A stretch of DNA of 42,488 nt from Steroidobacteraceae bacterium (lineage in GTDB: Bacteria; Pseudomonadota; Gammaproteobacteria; Steroidobacterales; Steroidobacteraceae), in contig JAHCAN010000023.1 of the NCBI GenBank assembly GCA_019634915.1, forward strand, positions 1-42,488. The letters run 5' to 3'. Positions 1-8,700 of this stretch are shown one piece after another. The translations under genes and the position numbers were made by a program. Below the pieces are notes generated by a model. It saw only the letters and a program-made list of their open reading frames with translations. It had not been told where the DNA came from and did not search any database. Position 1 is the first letter of the stretch; each line of letters begins with the position of its first letter.

Positions 1-235
1 CCACCGCACCGACGACGCTGCCGGTGATGCGGTGTTCGTCCTTCACCGGCTTCTGCCGGGTGACGACTTCGTCGTGGCAGACCTCGCGCGGCGTGCGCTC
101 GGTGCGCGTGATCTCCTCGGCGGAGACGACTTCCGCGTACGAATCACCCGACATGGCGCGATACCCTGCCACGGCCGCGAGCCCCGTCACGAGCGCCGCG
201 CCGACCACTGCACCGACGATGGTTTGCCTGTTCAT
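1..235 (-). CDS. Glycine-zipper-type envelope protein, N-terminal part (runs off the left edge)
   Basis: The ATG at 235 opens a minus-strand frame that continues off the window, giving 78 residues. Residues 4-25 form a Gly/Ala-rich hydrophobic segment suited to a signal or membrane anchor. A polar region with CHDEVVTRQKPVKDEHRITG follows, and then the beginning of a GSVVGAV stretch. The order 'C-x-(D/E)-x5-(Q/K)-(K/R)...ITG-(S/T)-x2-GA' just before a Gly-rich stretch is typical of SlyB-like glycine zipper 2TM domain proteins, which sit in the outer membrane or cell envelope. The glycine zipper itself would lie beyond the edge, so the family call rests on the pre-zipper motif only. Confidence 0.7.
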   Translation of the reverse strand, partial: MNRQTIVGAVVGAALVTGLAAVAGYRAMSGDSYAEVVSAEEITRTERTPREVCHDEVVTRQKPVKDEHRITGSVVGAV

Positions 236-304
236 GGCGCCATGTTCGATACGCCGGCAAGCGCCGGCAGCCGCCCGGGCGCCGGTTTTGCTGTGCGAAT
301 CGTC

Positions 305-1411
305 CTACATGCCGCGCGCGGCGCCTTGCAGCGTCGCGGCGCTTTCCGGCACGAGGCGGAGCCAAATGCGCTCGGTCTGCCGAGCTGGCGTGCCGGCCGC
401 GCGCAGCGTCGCGAGCGCCGCCTCGTCGGTTACGGCACCAGCGCTGCGCAGCACCGCGAGCGCGCCGGTGAGTCGGCCGTAGGCGACACTGCGTCCGAGC
501 GGCGAGTGGGCCTCGGCCGCGCGCTGCTGCTCGTCGATCGCCACCAGCATCCGCTCCGAGAGCTGCCAGCTGGCCGCGATGGCGCGCGCGGCGCGCACGG
601 CGTGCGCGTCGATCAGCGCGGCGAACAACTGCGACGACGGCGTGAGCATGCTCTCCTCGCCATAGCGGTCCATCGTCATGCGAAAGACGACGATCGAACC
701 GAGCCCGGTCACGAGCGCGAGCAGCTGGGCGGCGAACGGGTCGCTGTTGTCGACGATCGCCGCGAAGGATTCGGCCGCGACGGCCGAGCGGAATGCGTGG
801 TCCCAGGTCGTGTCCGGAAAGCGCGGGAAATGGCCGCTGCGCACGCGGAACACCGGCTGCAGGATCGCGGAAGCGACCAGCCGGCGTATGCCCTCGGTGC
901 CGAGCACGGCGACCGCGCGGTCGATGCTTTCGACGGGCTTGTCGGACGTGCGGTAGTACGGGCTGTTCGCGAGGCGCAGCAGGTCGGCCGCCAGCGCCGG
1001 GTCGCCGGAGATGATGCGTGCGAGTTCGCGCCGCGACGTCTCGCTGTCGTTGATCGCACGCAGCAGTTGCGGCAACAGCAGCGGCCGGCGCGGCATGTGG
1101 CGCTCTTCGGTCGCGGCTCCCTCGATGTCCTGCGCCACGCGCGCCGCGATGCGCGCGTGCTCCGGCGGCTCTCCCGGCTCGAGTGTCGGCAGTGAGAACG
1201 CGTGCCGGTGCAGCGCGGTCCAGGTTTCGCGCATGCCGGCCGTCTCGGCCGGCGCGGCCGTGGCGCCGTCGGGTGCCGCTAGCGCCGCGGCACTCTCCCG
1301 GATGTCGAAGCGTATGGCACCGCGCGCACGCCGCGAGCGCCGCCACAGGACGAACGCGACGACGAGGATGAGTGCGGCGAGGGCGATCAGCAGCGCAACG
1401 GTGGTATCCAT
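305..1411 (-). CDS. Membrane-anchored HDOD domain protein
   Basis: This 368-residue protein begins with one transmembrane helix (about residues 5-23, followed by WRRSRRAR as a positive-inside anchor). After a linker comes an HDOD domain from about residue 105 to 300, seen in LPQLLRAIND, the ISGDPALAADLLRLANSPYY block and AVAVLGTEGIRRLV. HDOD domains are catalytically dead relatives of HD phosphohydrolases that act as scaffolds in signalling, often next to cyclic-di-GMP or chemotaxis components. No GGDEF, EAL or receiver domain is fused here, so the partner is unknown. It lies 69 bases upstream of the glycine-zipper gene on the same strand; joint transcription is possible but unproven. Confidence 0.85.
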   Translation of the reverse strand: MDTTVALLIALAALILVVAFVLWRRSRRARGAIRFDIRESAAALAAPDGATAAPAETAGMRETWTALHRHAFSLPTLEPGEPPEHARIAARVAQDIEGAATEERHMPRRPLLLPQLLRAINDSETSRRELARIISGDPALAADLLRLANSPYYRTSDKPVESIDRAVAVLGTEGIRRLVASAILQPVFRVRSGHFPRFPDTTWDHAFRSAVAAESFAAIVDNSDPFAAQLLALVTGLGSIVVFRMTMDRYGEESMLTPSSQLFAALIDAHAVRAARAIAASWQLSERMLVAIDEQQRAAEAHSPLGRSVAYGRLTGALAVLRSAGAVTDEAALATLRAAGTPARQTERIWLRLVPESAATLQGAARGM

Positions 1412-1444
1412 TGCCGCTAGCTTAACCGCGGGCGCGGCGCGGGA

Positions 1445-3103
1445 TCAGATTCCGTTCGCGCGGGCGTGGCGGCCGATGTGCCCGGCGGCGCGGAAGGCGA
1501 GCGCCTGGATCGTCATCGTGGGCTGGCCACGGCCGGAGGTGACGAAGCTCGAACCGTCGCAGATGAACAGATTGCGCACTTCGTGGCTGCGGTGCTCGCG
1601 GTCGACGACCGAGCTTTCCGGATCGTCGCCCATCCGGCAGGTGCCGAGAAGATGCGGTGACGCGGTGCTCTCCACTACCGGGTAGCGCCAGGTCCGCAGC
1701 GCGCCGGCCGCCTGCACGATCTCCTCGGCCCGCGCCTGCAGGAAGGCTGCGAACGCGAGATCGTCGGGATGATCGCGGTAGGTGACGCGGATGCAGGGCT
1801 GCCCCCAGGCATCCTTCAGCTGCGGGTCGAGGCTCACGCTGTTCGTCTCGAGCGGCAGCGACGTGCAATGGGCGACCGCCTTCAGCGTGCGCGGGAAGCT
1901 GCGCAGCCAGCGCTTGTAGCCGGCGCCCCAGCGCGGCTCGCCGGGCGGGGTTTCGAGCGCCCAGACGATCGGCATCGGGCCGATGCGCGCATCGATGCCG
2001 CCGCCGCCGTAGAAGCCGCGCGCCGGGTCAGCGTCGTAGAAGTCGTGCACGATGCGCGTGACCTGCACGCTCTTGTACTCGTTCAGCTCGTGCTCGAACT
2101 CGGCGAGGACCTCGGCGCCGGCGTTGAACATCAGGTATTTGCCGACCAGCCCGTTCGAATTGGCGAGCCCGTGCGGAAACGACGCGCTGTCCGACGCGAG
2201 CAGCAGGCGCGCGCTCTCCGCGCCGTTCGCGCTCAGCACGACGGCGCGCGCCTTCTGGAAATGCTCGCGCTTCGCTGCGTCGAAGTAGTGCACGCCGGTG
2301 GCCCGGCGGGCCGCGTCGGTCGCGATGCGGAACACGTAGCTGAGGTCGCGCACTTCGCAGTGCCCGGTCGCTTCCGCCTCGGGGATCATCGTGTAGAGCG
2401 TCGAGGATTTCGCCATCGCCTCGCAGCCGAAGCCCATGCAGAAGCCGCAATGGATGCAGGCAGGGCGCCCGCGCCAGGGCGTCGATGCGATGGCCATCGG
2501 CGCCGGGAACGGGTGCAGCCCGAGCTGGCGCGCGCCGCGTTCGAGCAACACGCCCGAGGATTTCACCGGCAGCGGTGGCATCGGATAGGGCTTCGAGCGC
2601 GGCGGATCGAAAGGCGAGGCGCCGGCGAGCCCCGACACGCCCACCTCCCATTCGACCTTCGTGTAGTACGGCTCGAGTTCGGCGTAGCTGATCGGCCAGT
2701 CGGCGAAGCCGGTGCCGGAGATCGCGCCGAGCACGCTGCGCTCGTGGAAGTCGATTTCGTGGAAGCGCCAGTAGTTCGCCGTGAAATGGTTCGAGCTGCC
2801 GCCGACCATCTGTGCATAGAACGCCGGCGGCGTGCCCCCGTCGAGAATCGGTCGCGCGACCTCGTCGGGACTGCCGCGGAAGGACTGCGGCGAATCCTTC
2901 GGATCGTTGATCAGGCCGTAGTTGAACCAGTACTCGAGTTCGTCGTGGCGGAACATGCCGGGGGTGAAGCGCGGGCCGCGCTCGAACAGGACGACGCTGA
3001 AACCGGCCTGCGAGAGTTCGCGCGCGAGCACGCCGCCGGCGGCGCCGGAGCCGATGACCGCGAAGTCGACCGTCTCGCCGTCACGGTAGCGGCGCGCGCT
3101 CAC
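1445..3103 (-). CDS. GMC-family FAD-dependent oxidoreductase with a four-cysteine cluster
   Basis: A 552-residue flavoprotein. The dinucleotide-binding motif GSGAAGG is at residues 18-24 with FERGP closing the Rossmann unit at 40-44, and the C-terminal GMC signature holds the catalytic His (H484 in SPHLLGT). Cysteines 216, 219, 222 and 227 form a C-x2-C-x2-C-x4-C pattern like that of gluconate, sorbitol and glucose dehydrogenase large subunits, where it can carry an Fe-S centre. The usual C-terminal NPT triplet reads QPT (Gln527), replacing the expected Asn. The start overlaps the stop of the upstream subunit-3-like gene by 4 bases (ATGA), so the two are translationally coupled and probably form a periplasm-facing complex. 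The substrate cannot be read from sequence: sugar, polyol or another alcohol is possible. Confidence 0.9.
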   Translation of the reverse strand: MSARRYRDGETVDFAVIGSGAAGGVLARELSQAGFSVVLFERGPRFTPGMFRHDELEYWFNYGLINDPKDSPQSFRGSPDEVARPILDGGTPPAFYAQMVGGSSNHFTANYWRFHEIDFHERSVLGAISGTGFADWPISYAELEPYYTKVEWEVGVSGLAGASPFDPPRSKPYPMPPLPVKSSGVLLERGARQLGLHPFPAPMAIASTPWRGRPACIHCGFCMGFGCEAMAKSSTLYTMIPEAEATGHCEVRDLSYVFRIATDAARRATGVHYFDAAKREHFQKARAVVLSANGAESARLLLASDSASFPHGLANSNGLVGKYLMFNAGAEVLAEFEHELNEYKSVQVTRIVHDFYDADPARGFYGGGGIDARIGPMPIVWALETPPGEPRWGAGYKRWLRSFPRTLKAVAHCTSLPLETNSVSLDPQLKDAWGQPCIRVTYRDHPDDLAFAAFLQARAEEIVQAAGALRTWRYPVVESTASPHLLGTCRMGDDPESSVVDREHRSHEVRNLFICDGSSFVTSGRGQPTMTIQALAFRAAGHIGRHARANGI

Positions 3104-3675
3104 GATCTGCTCCCGGCAGCGGGCGCCGGCGGCGCGAATCCGGGATAGTCGCGGTCGTAATGGCCGAAGGGTGGCTCATAGGCATGGGTGTCCTCGAAAC
3201 CCATCAGCCGCCAGCCGAGCTGGTCGCGGTTGCCGCCGTAGTCGGGCGAGGACAGCAGGCCGAGCACGGTGAGGAAATGCAGCTGCCCGAACAGCGGGCC
3301 TGCCTCGATCGAAGCCAGCTGCGCATCCTGCGCGACCGCGTCGTGATCGGCGAAGTCCGCCGGCAGCGATTCCAGATCGTGGAGCAACGTGGCGCGCGCG
3401 CCGGCGAACAGCGTGCCGAGTGCGCGGTCGATGAACCAGATGACGCCCGCTTCGCGCGCGCCCGGTCCGTCGTCGCCGGACGGCACGATGCGCGCCGCGA
3501 CGGCCTCGATCGTGCGCGCCTGCGCGGGGCTCAGGTTCTCGAGGCGTGGCGCGGCGGCGCGCGATTGCGCGTGCGCATGATCGGCTGCCGCGGCGATCGC
3601 GTCCGCATGTGTCGCGAGCCAGGCCGCGAGACCCGCGGCACCGGCATGGCCCAGAAACCCCCGTCGAGTCGGCAT
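3100..3675 (-). CDS. Gluconate 2-dehydrogenase subunit 3-like protein, Tat-exported
   Basis: A 191-residue protein starting with a twin-arginine leader (TRRGFLGHAGAAGLAAWLA, RR at residues 4-5), so it is probably folded in the cytoplasm and exported through Tat. The mature part has the subunit-3 pattern (LSPAQARTIEAVAARIVPSG, then GAREAGVIWFIDRAL, and FLTVLGLLSSPDYGGN). In this family the small subunit chaperones the GMC flavoprotein and carries it across the membrane in complex. Here it lies directly upstream of the GMC gene with a 4-base overlap, which fits that role. The cytochrome c subunit that usually completes such dehydrogenases is not adjacent; a multi-His membrane protein is upstream instead. 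Confidence 0.87.
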   Translation of the reverse strand: MPTRRGFLGHAGAAGLAAWLATHADAIAAAADHAHAQSRAAAPRLENLSPAQARTIEAVAARIVPSGDDGPGAREAGVIWFIDRALGTLFAGARATLLHDLESLPADFADHDAVAQDAQLASIEAGPLFGQLHFLTVLGLLSSPDYGGNRDQLGWRLMGFEDTHAYEPPFGHYDRDYPGFAPPAPAAGSRS

Positions 3676-3711
3676 CCGTGCGCGCCCGTTTCCTGTTGTC
3701 GTCAGCGCATG

Positions 3712-4395
3712 CTACAGGCCGCCGCCCGGCTTGGCGATGCCGATGAAGGCGGCCGCGAGCAGCCCGACCCAGATCGCGAGCACATAGGGACGGCAGGTGC
3801 GCATGCCTTCGGCCATGTCCCGGTCGCTCTGCTCGGTCGCGCCGTTCGTCAGCAGCTGGCGATAGCCCGCGACGAAGCGCGGCAGCTTCACCCGGATCAC
3901 GAGGCCGCAGAAGATCAGGAACGCGAAGATCAGCAGCTTCGCTGCGAGCCACGGGTAGGGGCGCAGCCGGCCCTCGCCCCACGCGTAGCCGACCGAGGCG
4001 ATCAGCGCGACGATCATGAAGCAGCGGAAGTAGAAATCGAACTTCGTCAGCGAGCGGCCGAGAGGCTGCGTCTGGTAGTGGTGCACGGCCCAGACGAGCA
4101 GCACCCACAGCGGCCCGAGCAGCACCGCGAGGATCAGCTGGCCAGGGGCGTGCGGCACGCCACCATAGTGCGCGAGCAGGCCGCCGACCGTCAGCATCAG
4201 CGCGAGGCAGTAGCGCGGCAGCATGTCGAGCTCGCTGAAGATGCGAAACGCGGTCAGGCGCGCGTCGCGCGACAGCTTGGGGTCGATCACGAAGCCGCTC
4301 GAGTAGAACACGCCGACGTCGCCGCCGAGCCAGTACACGAACAGCAGGATGTGGGCGAACTTGGCGAGCAGATAGGCGAGCGATTCGTCGAACAT
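3712..4395 (-). CDS. Polytopic membrane protein with several conserved-looking histidines (CopD/HemJ-like?)
   Basis: A 227-residue, very hydrophobic protein with about five or six membrane segments. Near the N terminus the KFAHILLFVYWLGGD segment resembles the His-containing first helix of CopD/HemJ-type membrane proteins. Other histidines within or beside helices are H76, H82, H105 and H106. I do not recognise a named family with certainty. Its position, 36 bases upstream of the subunit-3/GMC pair and downstream of an NDH-2 gene on the same strand, suggests a haem-binding or quinone-reactive anchor passing electrons from the flavoprotein to the respiratory chain. That role is inference; a metal-transport role related to CopD is an alternative. 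Confidence 0.55.
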   Translation of the reverse strand: MFDESLAYLLAKFAHILLFVYWLGGDVGVFYSSGFVIDPKLSRDARLTAFRIFSELDMLPRYCLALMLTVGGLLAHYGGVPHAPGQLILAVLLGPLWVLLVWAVHHYQTQPLGRSLTKFDFYFRCFMIVALIASVGYAWGEGRLRPYPWLAAKLLIFAFLIFCGLVIRVKLPRFVAGYRQLLTNGATEQSDRDMAEGMRTCRPYVLAIWVGLLAAAFIGIAKPGGGL

Positions 4396-4422
4396 GGTGC
4401 CTCCCGTGGGACCGCGGCGATC

Positions 4423-5670
4423 TTACCTGCCTTCGCGCCCGATGATCAGTCTTGCGCCGCGTCCGTAAGTGAGGAACGACCAGCCCCACTGCAGCATGAC
4501 CGAGGCGCGGCTGCGAAAGCCCGTGAGGCCCATGATGTGCACGGTGAGCCATAGCCACCACGCGAGCCGGCCGCCGAAGCGCAGCGCGCCGATTTCGCAG
4601 ACGGCGCGCTGGCGGCCGATCGTCGCCATCTGCCCCTTGTCACGGTAGAGGAACACGCCGCGCGGCGCGCCGCGCAGGTCGGCGAGGATCGCGTTCGCCG
4701 CATAGCGACCCTGCTGCAGGGCGACCTGTGCGACGCCCGGCAGCGGGCGCTGCGTGCGCGGATCGGTCGCCGCGGCGAGATCGCCGAGCACGAACACCCG
4801 CTCGTGGCCGGGTATCGTGATGCCGGCCGTCACCGGCACGCGACCGGCGCGGTCGAGCGGCACGCCGAGCGACTGCGCGAGCGGCGCGGCCCGCACGCCC
4901 GCGGCCCAGATGATCGTGCGGGTCGCGATGCGCTCCCCGCCGATCGTGACGCTGTCGGTCGCGACGTCGGTTACCGCGGAGCCGAGCCGCACGTCGACGC
5001 CGAGCGCCTCGAGGTCACGCTGCGCGCGTGCCGAGGAGCGCGCGGTGAACGCCGGCAGCAGGCGCAGCCCCGCCTCGACCAGCAGCACCCGTGCCTGGCG
5101 CGGATCGATGCGGCGAAAGTCGCGCGCCAGCGTGTAGCGGCTCATCTCGGCGATCGCGCCGGCCATCTCGACGCCGGTCGGTCCGCCGCCGACGATCACG
5201 AAATTGAGCCAGCTGCGCTGCGACTGCGGATCGTCGCTGCGCTCGGCCTGCTCGAACGCGAGCAGGATGCGCGCGCGCGTCGCGGTCGCCTGCGGCAGCG
5301 TCTTCAGGCCGGGCGCCGCCGCCTCCCAGTCGGTGTGGCCGAAATAGGCATGGGTCGCGCCCGCCCCCAGCAGCACGTAGTCACCGGTAAACTGGCCGGC
5401 GTCGGTATCGACGCGTCGCGTGACGGGATCGACGCCGCGCACTTCGGCCATCAGTACGCGCACGTTGCGCGCGCGCCTGAGGATGCTGCGCACCGGCGCC
5501 GAGATGTCCGCCGGACTGAGCGCCGCGGTGGCGACCTGGTAGAGGAGAGGCTGGAACAGATGATGGTTCGCGCGATCGAGCAGCAGCACCTCGACCCCCG
5601 GGCGGTTGGCGAGCGTCTTCGCGGCGTTGAGCCCGGCGAAACCGGCGCCGATGATCACGACGCGGGTCAT
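4423..5670 (-). CDS. ndh: Type II NADH dehydrogenase (NDH-2)
   Basis: A 415-residue single-subunit flavoprotein that oxidises NADH and reduces quinone without pumping protons. The FAD-binding motif GAGFAG is at residues 8-13, followed by the family motif NHHLFQPLLYQVAT (35-48). The NAD(P)H-binding motif GGGPTGVE is at 161-168, and WAAGV precedes the second FAD contact FVLGDLA. The amphipathic C-terminal tail (WWLWLTVHIMGLTGFRSR and the following aromatic residues) is the membrane-binding part. The frame is open to 5997, but the start at 5670 (MTRVVIIGAG) places the nucleotide-binding fold at the extreme N terminus as in the family. It lies 27 bases upstream of the multi-His membrane protein gene, suggesting one respiratory transcription unit. 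Confidence 0.92.
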   Translation of the reverse strand: MTRVVIIGAGFAGLNAAKTLANRPGVEVLLLDRANHHLFQPLLYQVATAALSPADISAPVRSILRRARNVRVLMAEVRGVDPVTRRVDTDAGQFTGDYVLLGAGATHAYFGHTDWEAAAPGLKTLPQATATRARILLAFEQAERSDDPQSQRSWLNFVIVGGGPTGVEMAGAIAEMSRYTLARDFRRIDPRQARVLLVEAGLRLLPAFTARSSARAQRDLEALGVDVRLGSAVTDVATDSVTIGGERIATRTIIWAAGVRAAPLAQSLGVPLDRAGRVPVTAGITIPGHERVFVLGDLAAATDPRTQRPLPGVAQVALQQGRYAANAILADLRGAPRGVFLYRDKGQMATIGRQRAVCEIGALRFGGRLAWWLWLTVHIMGLTGFRSRASVMLQWGWSFLTYGRGARLIIGREGR

Positions 5671-5779
5671 GGCGGCGCAGCGTGCGGCATCGGATCGGCA
5701 TGTTAGCCCGGAAGTGGCAAACTGCGAACCGCGTCGTGGCGCTGCGGCGCTGCGCGCCGATAGTGGACTGCGACTCATC
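5671..5779. promoter_or_regulatory. Divergent intergenic region between ndh and the sensor kinase gene
   Basis: These 109 bases separate two divergent starts and must hold or overlap both promoters. I see no convincing -35/-10 pair in either direction and no clear operator palindrome. A GC-rich segment (about 5737-5763) could form local hairpins. Listed only because promoter activity is required by gene arrangement. Confidence 0.3.
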
Positions 5780-8700
5780 ATGAAGACGACTGGCGTGTTT
5801 CGCGACATGGCCGAGCAGTGGCCCGGTGCCGTGCTGATCGTCAATCGCGAGGGCACGATCCGCTGGCTGAACGAGGCTGCGCGGGACTGGGTGCCGGCGG
5901 TGAACGGTGCGGAGGGCCAGGCCCTGCGGCTCGGGGCGCTCGATCTGCCATGGCTGCGCGAGGGTGGCGATCTCGCCGCGGTGCTCGAGGGCGGCATGCG
6001 CCGCTATCCGCCGCGCGTCGCGCTCGATCGCCACGGGCGCGAACGCTACTGCGGCGCGCGGTTCACGCCGCTGCGCCGCGGCCGCGCGATCTTCGGCGCG
6101 ATGCTCTGCATCGAGGATGCTGCCGCGCCCGAGGGCTCGACGGTCGTGCAGGCGAGCACGCTCTCCGACACCGCGCGCGCGGTCGCGCTGAGCGCCGCGC
6201 AGGTCGGCGCCTGGTACCGTGATCTGCAGAGCGGCGCCGGCGGCGTCGACGCGCAGTGGTGTGCGGCGCTCGACCTCGATGCCTGCGCGGGTGCCGATCA
6301 CGGCGCGCGCTGGGAGAAACTGATCCACCCCGACGACCTCGCCGAGTATCGCGCCGGCTGCGAGGAACTCGCGCAGGGCGCCGTCGATTCGTTCGAGCTC
6401 GAGTACCGCGTGCTGACGAAGTCCTCGCGCTGGCTGTGGCTGCTGCAGCGTGGCCGGCTCGTCGAGCACGACAGCAACGGGCGGCCGTTGCGCGCTGCCG
6501 GCATCTGCATCGAGATCGATGCCCGCAAGCGCGCCGAAGTGGCGTTGCAGGAGAAGGAGTCGCGCCTCGCGACCGCGCTGTGGGGCGCACGCGCCGCGTT
6601 CTGGCGCTGGAACATCACGAGCGACGTGCAGCTGCGCAGCGCGATGTGGTTCGCGATGACCGGCTACCAGCGCGAGGAGTGGGAGGGCGAGGCGCGGCCG
6701 TGGCATTCGCGCCTGCATCCCGAGGACGTCGCGCACGTCGAGCGTACGATCCGCGACCACTTCGAGGGGCGTACGCAGTCGCTCGAGCTCGAGTACCGCA
6801 TCCGCGTCGCGTCGGGCGAGTACCGCTGGTTCCAGGATCGCGGCCGCGTCAACGAATGGGACTTCCAGGGCAACCCGACCGTGGCGATCGGCGTGTCGCT
6901 CGACATCGAGTCGCAGAAGCAGGCCGAGATCGAGCTGCTGCGCACCGAGGGGCGACTCGAGACGGCGCTGTGGGGCGCGAACATCGGCCTGTGGGAGCTC
7001 GATTTCGTCAGCGGGCGGATCCGCTGGCACAACGACTGGTGCGCGCGGCTCGGACTCGATCCCTGCGAGGGCGAGGAGCATCTGCGGCGCTGGTTCGCGA
7101 ACGTGCACGCCGACGACGTCGAAGCGCTGCGGCACGCCTACGATGCGCACCTCGCCGGCCGCGGGCCGCCGGTCGACGTCGAGTACCGCGTGCGCGCCCG
7201 CGGCGAATGGCGCTGGGTCACCGAGCGCGCGCGCGTAGTCGCGCGCGCCGCCGACGGTGCGCCGCTGCGCATGGTTGGTGTGTGCGGCGACATCGAGGCA
7301 CGCACCAGCGCCGCGCGCAGCGCGATCGAGGAGCGCCAGCGCCTCGAGTACGCGATCGAGGTGGCGCGGATCGGCGTGTGGCACTGGAACGTCCTCGACG
7401 GGCGTTTCCGCTGCAACGATCTCTACGCACAGTACGCGTTCGGCGGACCCTGCCCGGAAGACGCGGCGACGCGCCGTGCCGCACGCCGCTCGCGCGTGCA
7501 TCCCGACGACGTGCCGGAGGCGAGCCAGCTCGATCGCGAGATCCGCGACGGCACGCGCAACGAATTCGAGATCCAGTGCCGGCTGCGCGACGCGCAGGGC
7601 GAATGGCGCTGGGTCCTGCAGCGCGGCCGCGTGACCGCGCGCACGCCGGACGGCTCGCCAGCCGACATGGCGGGCTTTCTCGTCGACGTCACGCATCGCC
7701 ACGAGGAAACCGCGGCGCGCATCCGCGCGGTCGCGACCCTGCATGCCGTGACCGAGCACACCCCCGATTACCTGGTGCTGCTCGACCGCGATCTGCGCAT
7801 CCGCTTCGCCAATCGCGGCTGGGGGCCGTTTCGCATCGAGGAGCTGCCGGGGCGGCATGTGCTCGAATGTGTGAACGAGGAGAACCGGCAGGTGATCGGC
7901 GAGCTCTATACCGGCACTCTGCAGACCGGTGAGCCCGGTGAACGAAAGGTCGAGAAGGCCGATGCCGACGGCAACACGGTGCATCTCGTGCATCGCGTTG
8001 CCGCCGTGCGCGAGAATGGCGTCATCACGGGGCTCACGGTGGCCGTCACCAATGTCACGGCCCGGCACCGCGCCGAGGAGCGCTCGCGCGCGACCGAGTC
8101 GGTGCTGCACACGATCGCCGAGGTCACGTCGGACTGGCTCGTGATGCTCGACCAGGATCTGCGTTTCGTGTTCATCAATCGCGGCTTCGGCGGCCACGAG
8201 CCGCGGCGGATCATCGGCCGCACGCTCGACGAGTTCAGTCCGCAGCAATTGAGCGGCAGCGTGCGGGCGCTCGCCGAGGGCGTGCTGCGCTCGGGCAAGG
8301 CGCGTACCGAGGAGCAGGAGTTCGTGCGGCCCGACGGCGTGCCGCTGCGCTTTGAGCTGCGCGCGCGGCCGGTGCATGCGGTGCCGGGCGGCGCCGGTCA
8401 CGGCGTCGTGATCACGGCGACCGACATCACCGCGAGGAAGGCGCTCGAGCGCGAGATCCTCGAGATCGCCAATCGCGAGCAGCAGCGCATGGGCAGCGAT
8501 CTGCACGACGGCCTGAGCCAGGATCTGACCGGCATCGCGCTGATGCTGCGCGGCGTGGCCGGGCAGTTGCGCAAGGAGCGTTCCGAAGCGCGCGCCGACG
8601 TCGAGGACGTGATCGGCCTCGTCAACGCGGCGATCGAGAGCACGCGGGTGCTCGCGACCGGCCTCTCGCCGGTCAGCGCCGAGCGCGGCGGACTCGTCGC

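Noticed and set aside
5671-5997. N-terminal extension of the NDH-2 reading frame
   Set aside because: The extension is Ser/Arg-rich without pattern, and the family starts at the Rossmann motif reached from 5670.
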